A stretch of 64,000 nt of DNA, taken from positions 86,156,873 to 86,220,872 of the forward strand of contig CM066326.1 of assembly GCA_033807775.1 (NCBI GenBank), in the 5' to 3' direction. The notes beneath the pieces are model-generated. The model saw nothing but the letters and a program-made list of their open reading frames with translations, did not search any database and was not told the DNA's origin. Origin of the DNA: Saussurea involucrata. Taxonomy: Eukaryota; Streptophyta; Magnoliopsida; Asterales; Asteraceae. The position numbers were made by a program, and so were the translations under genes. Shown one piece after another: positions 63,009 through 64,000 of the stretch. Within the stretch, counting starts at the first letter, position 1. Every line of letters starts with the position of its first letter.

Positions 63009-64000
63009 TTTTAGACTATTATATTTGATATACAAGTCTAAAATTCATTCTTGTAGTTTTCATTTTGTTTTATTAGTGGTCCTAGTTATTAACTCAGTTT
63101 ATTTTCTCCGTTAAAGCTAGAGGTATTTCAGTTTTTTTAATCAAAATCTTTGATTCCCTTTCTTCTTTCTCCTACTTACTATACAATTAGGGTCGTTCCT
63201 GACATACTATAGGCTCTGGACGAGATATAAAAATGGGCCCTCGATAAGTACGATTTTTTTTCAATATGTTGTCTTTTATAATCAGAAATAACATTGAATT
63301 CAAGAAATATTAATAATTCATATCAAACTGTTTTTTTCAAGAATTCCTAGACGCAAAATCAATCAATAATTATTTCTAAATTAATATTATCTATCATATC
63401 ATTTTTACCTAGCAACATAAACTTGTTCCACCGTCAAACACATCATATGATATATCTTTAATATATAGACCGACAACATTTTATGTTTTCAGAGTAACAC
63501 TGTATGCAAATTAATATAAATCGGTTGTATTTCCATATCATCTTATATTAATGTTTTCACCATTTTAACTTTTATGGTTAATACATACTTTTACGAACCA
63601 TCAATCTTAGAATCAAAAGTCCATGTTGATTATAACTTGAGATCTTATTCTTGTTGTAGATATAGGAGAATACTTAAATTATGCATTCAATATTAGGTAA
63701 AGGAAGTCCATAATGTATGAAAAAACAAGGTTAGTTTTGAAATCCTAAATATAGATATATGGTGGATACCATATGGTTGGTAATTTTTTCAAAAGGAATG
63801 AGTTTTCTTAGTTAATAACAAGAAATCTACTATATTCTAATATGAATGTTTGAGCCCTTAATATAATGTTAAATTCTTTTTGGGTTCTATTACATACTAA
63901 AAAAATTGTGTCTTCTTTATTGACTAATTTTTTTGAACTACTACTATATACTAAAAAAGTTTGGACCCCTATTTTTTGTGGATCCTTAATATAATATTAA
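63009..64000. other. AT-rich flank without recognised features
   Basis: Contains 'aatataatattaa' style repeats near 63850-64000 and the phrase 'actatatactaaaaaa' twice; possibly a degraded repeat. No gene seen. Confidence 0.5.

Overview
This is a stretch of a plant nuclear genome. The evidence is three spliced host genes with plant-type orthologues, AT-rich introns, plant lineages of LTR retrotransposons, Helitrons, and many SINEs and MITEs. A eudicot, possibly an asterid, is my inference; nothing in the window fixes the species.

Three host genes are intact or nearly so. A DUF1644 RING-like zinc-finger gene has its whole coding exon at 1204-2262 (+). A thioredoxin-like 4B (DIM1-family) gene has four exons from 4312 to 12100 (+). 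A peroxisomal 3-ketoacyl-CoA thiolase gene has fourteen exons on the minus strand from 31900 down to 15358. I reconstructed each by splice signals, reading phase and family similarity. The thiolase keeps its PTS2 signal and all catalytic residues but has an early stop a few residues before the usual C terminus.

The rest is mobile DNA, much of it inside introns or UTRs. A 5.2 kb chromodomain Gypsy element (Reina-like) with apparently identical 277-bp LTRs sits inside a SINE, which itself lies in an intron of the thioredoxin-like gene. An internally deleted PIF/Harbinger element sits inside another SINE in the thiolase gene. The right half holds an 8.2 kb Copia element on the minus strand (38105-46333), a large fold-back Mutator-like element (about 46441-49240), and a three-level stack at 50536-61407: a Tourist-like element containing a hAT-type element containing a 9.2 kb Helitron. 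The Helitron encodes an uninterrupted spliced Rep/helicase (about 1502 aa) and an RPA1-like protein, so it may be autonomous. A Pack-MULE carrying a captured host-gene fragment follows at 61648-62999.

Most element boundaries below rest on target-site duplications read directly from the sequence: TTA/TAA for Harbinger/Tourist, 8 bp for hAT, 9-10 bp for MULE, TA for Stowaway, 5 bp for LTR elements, longer for SINEs. The Helitron shows the expected A|T insertion without duplication. No rRNA, tRNA gene or CRISPR array was found.
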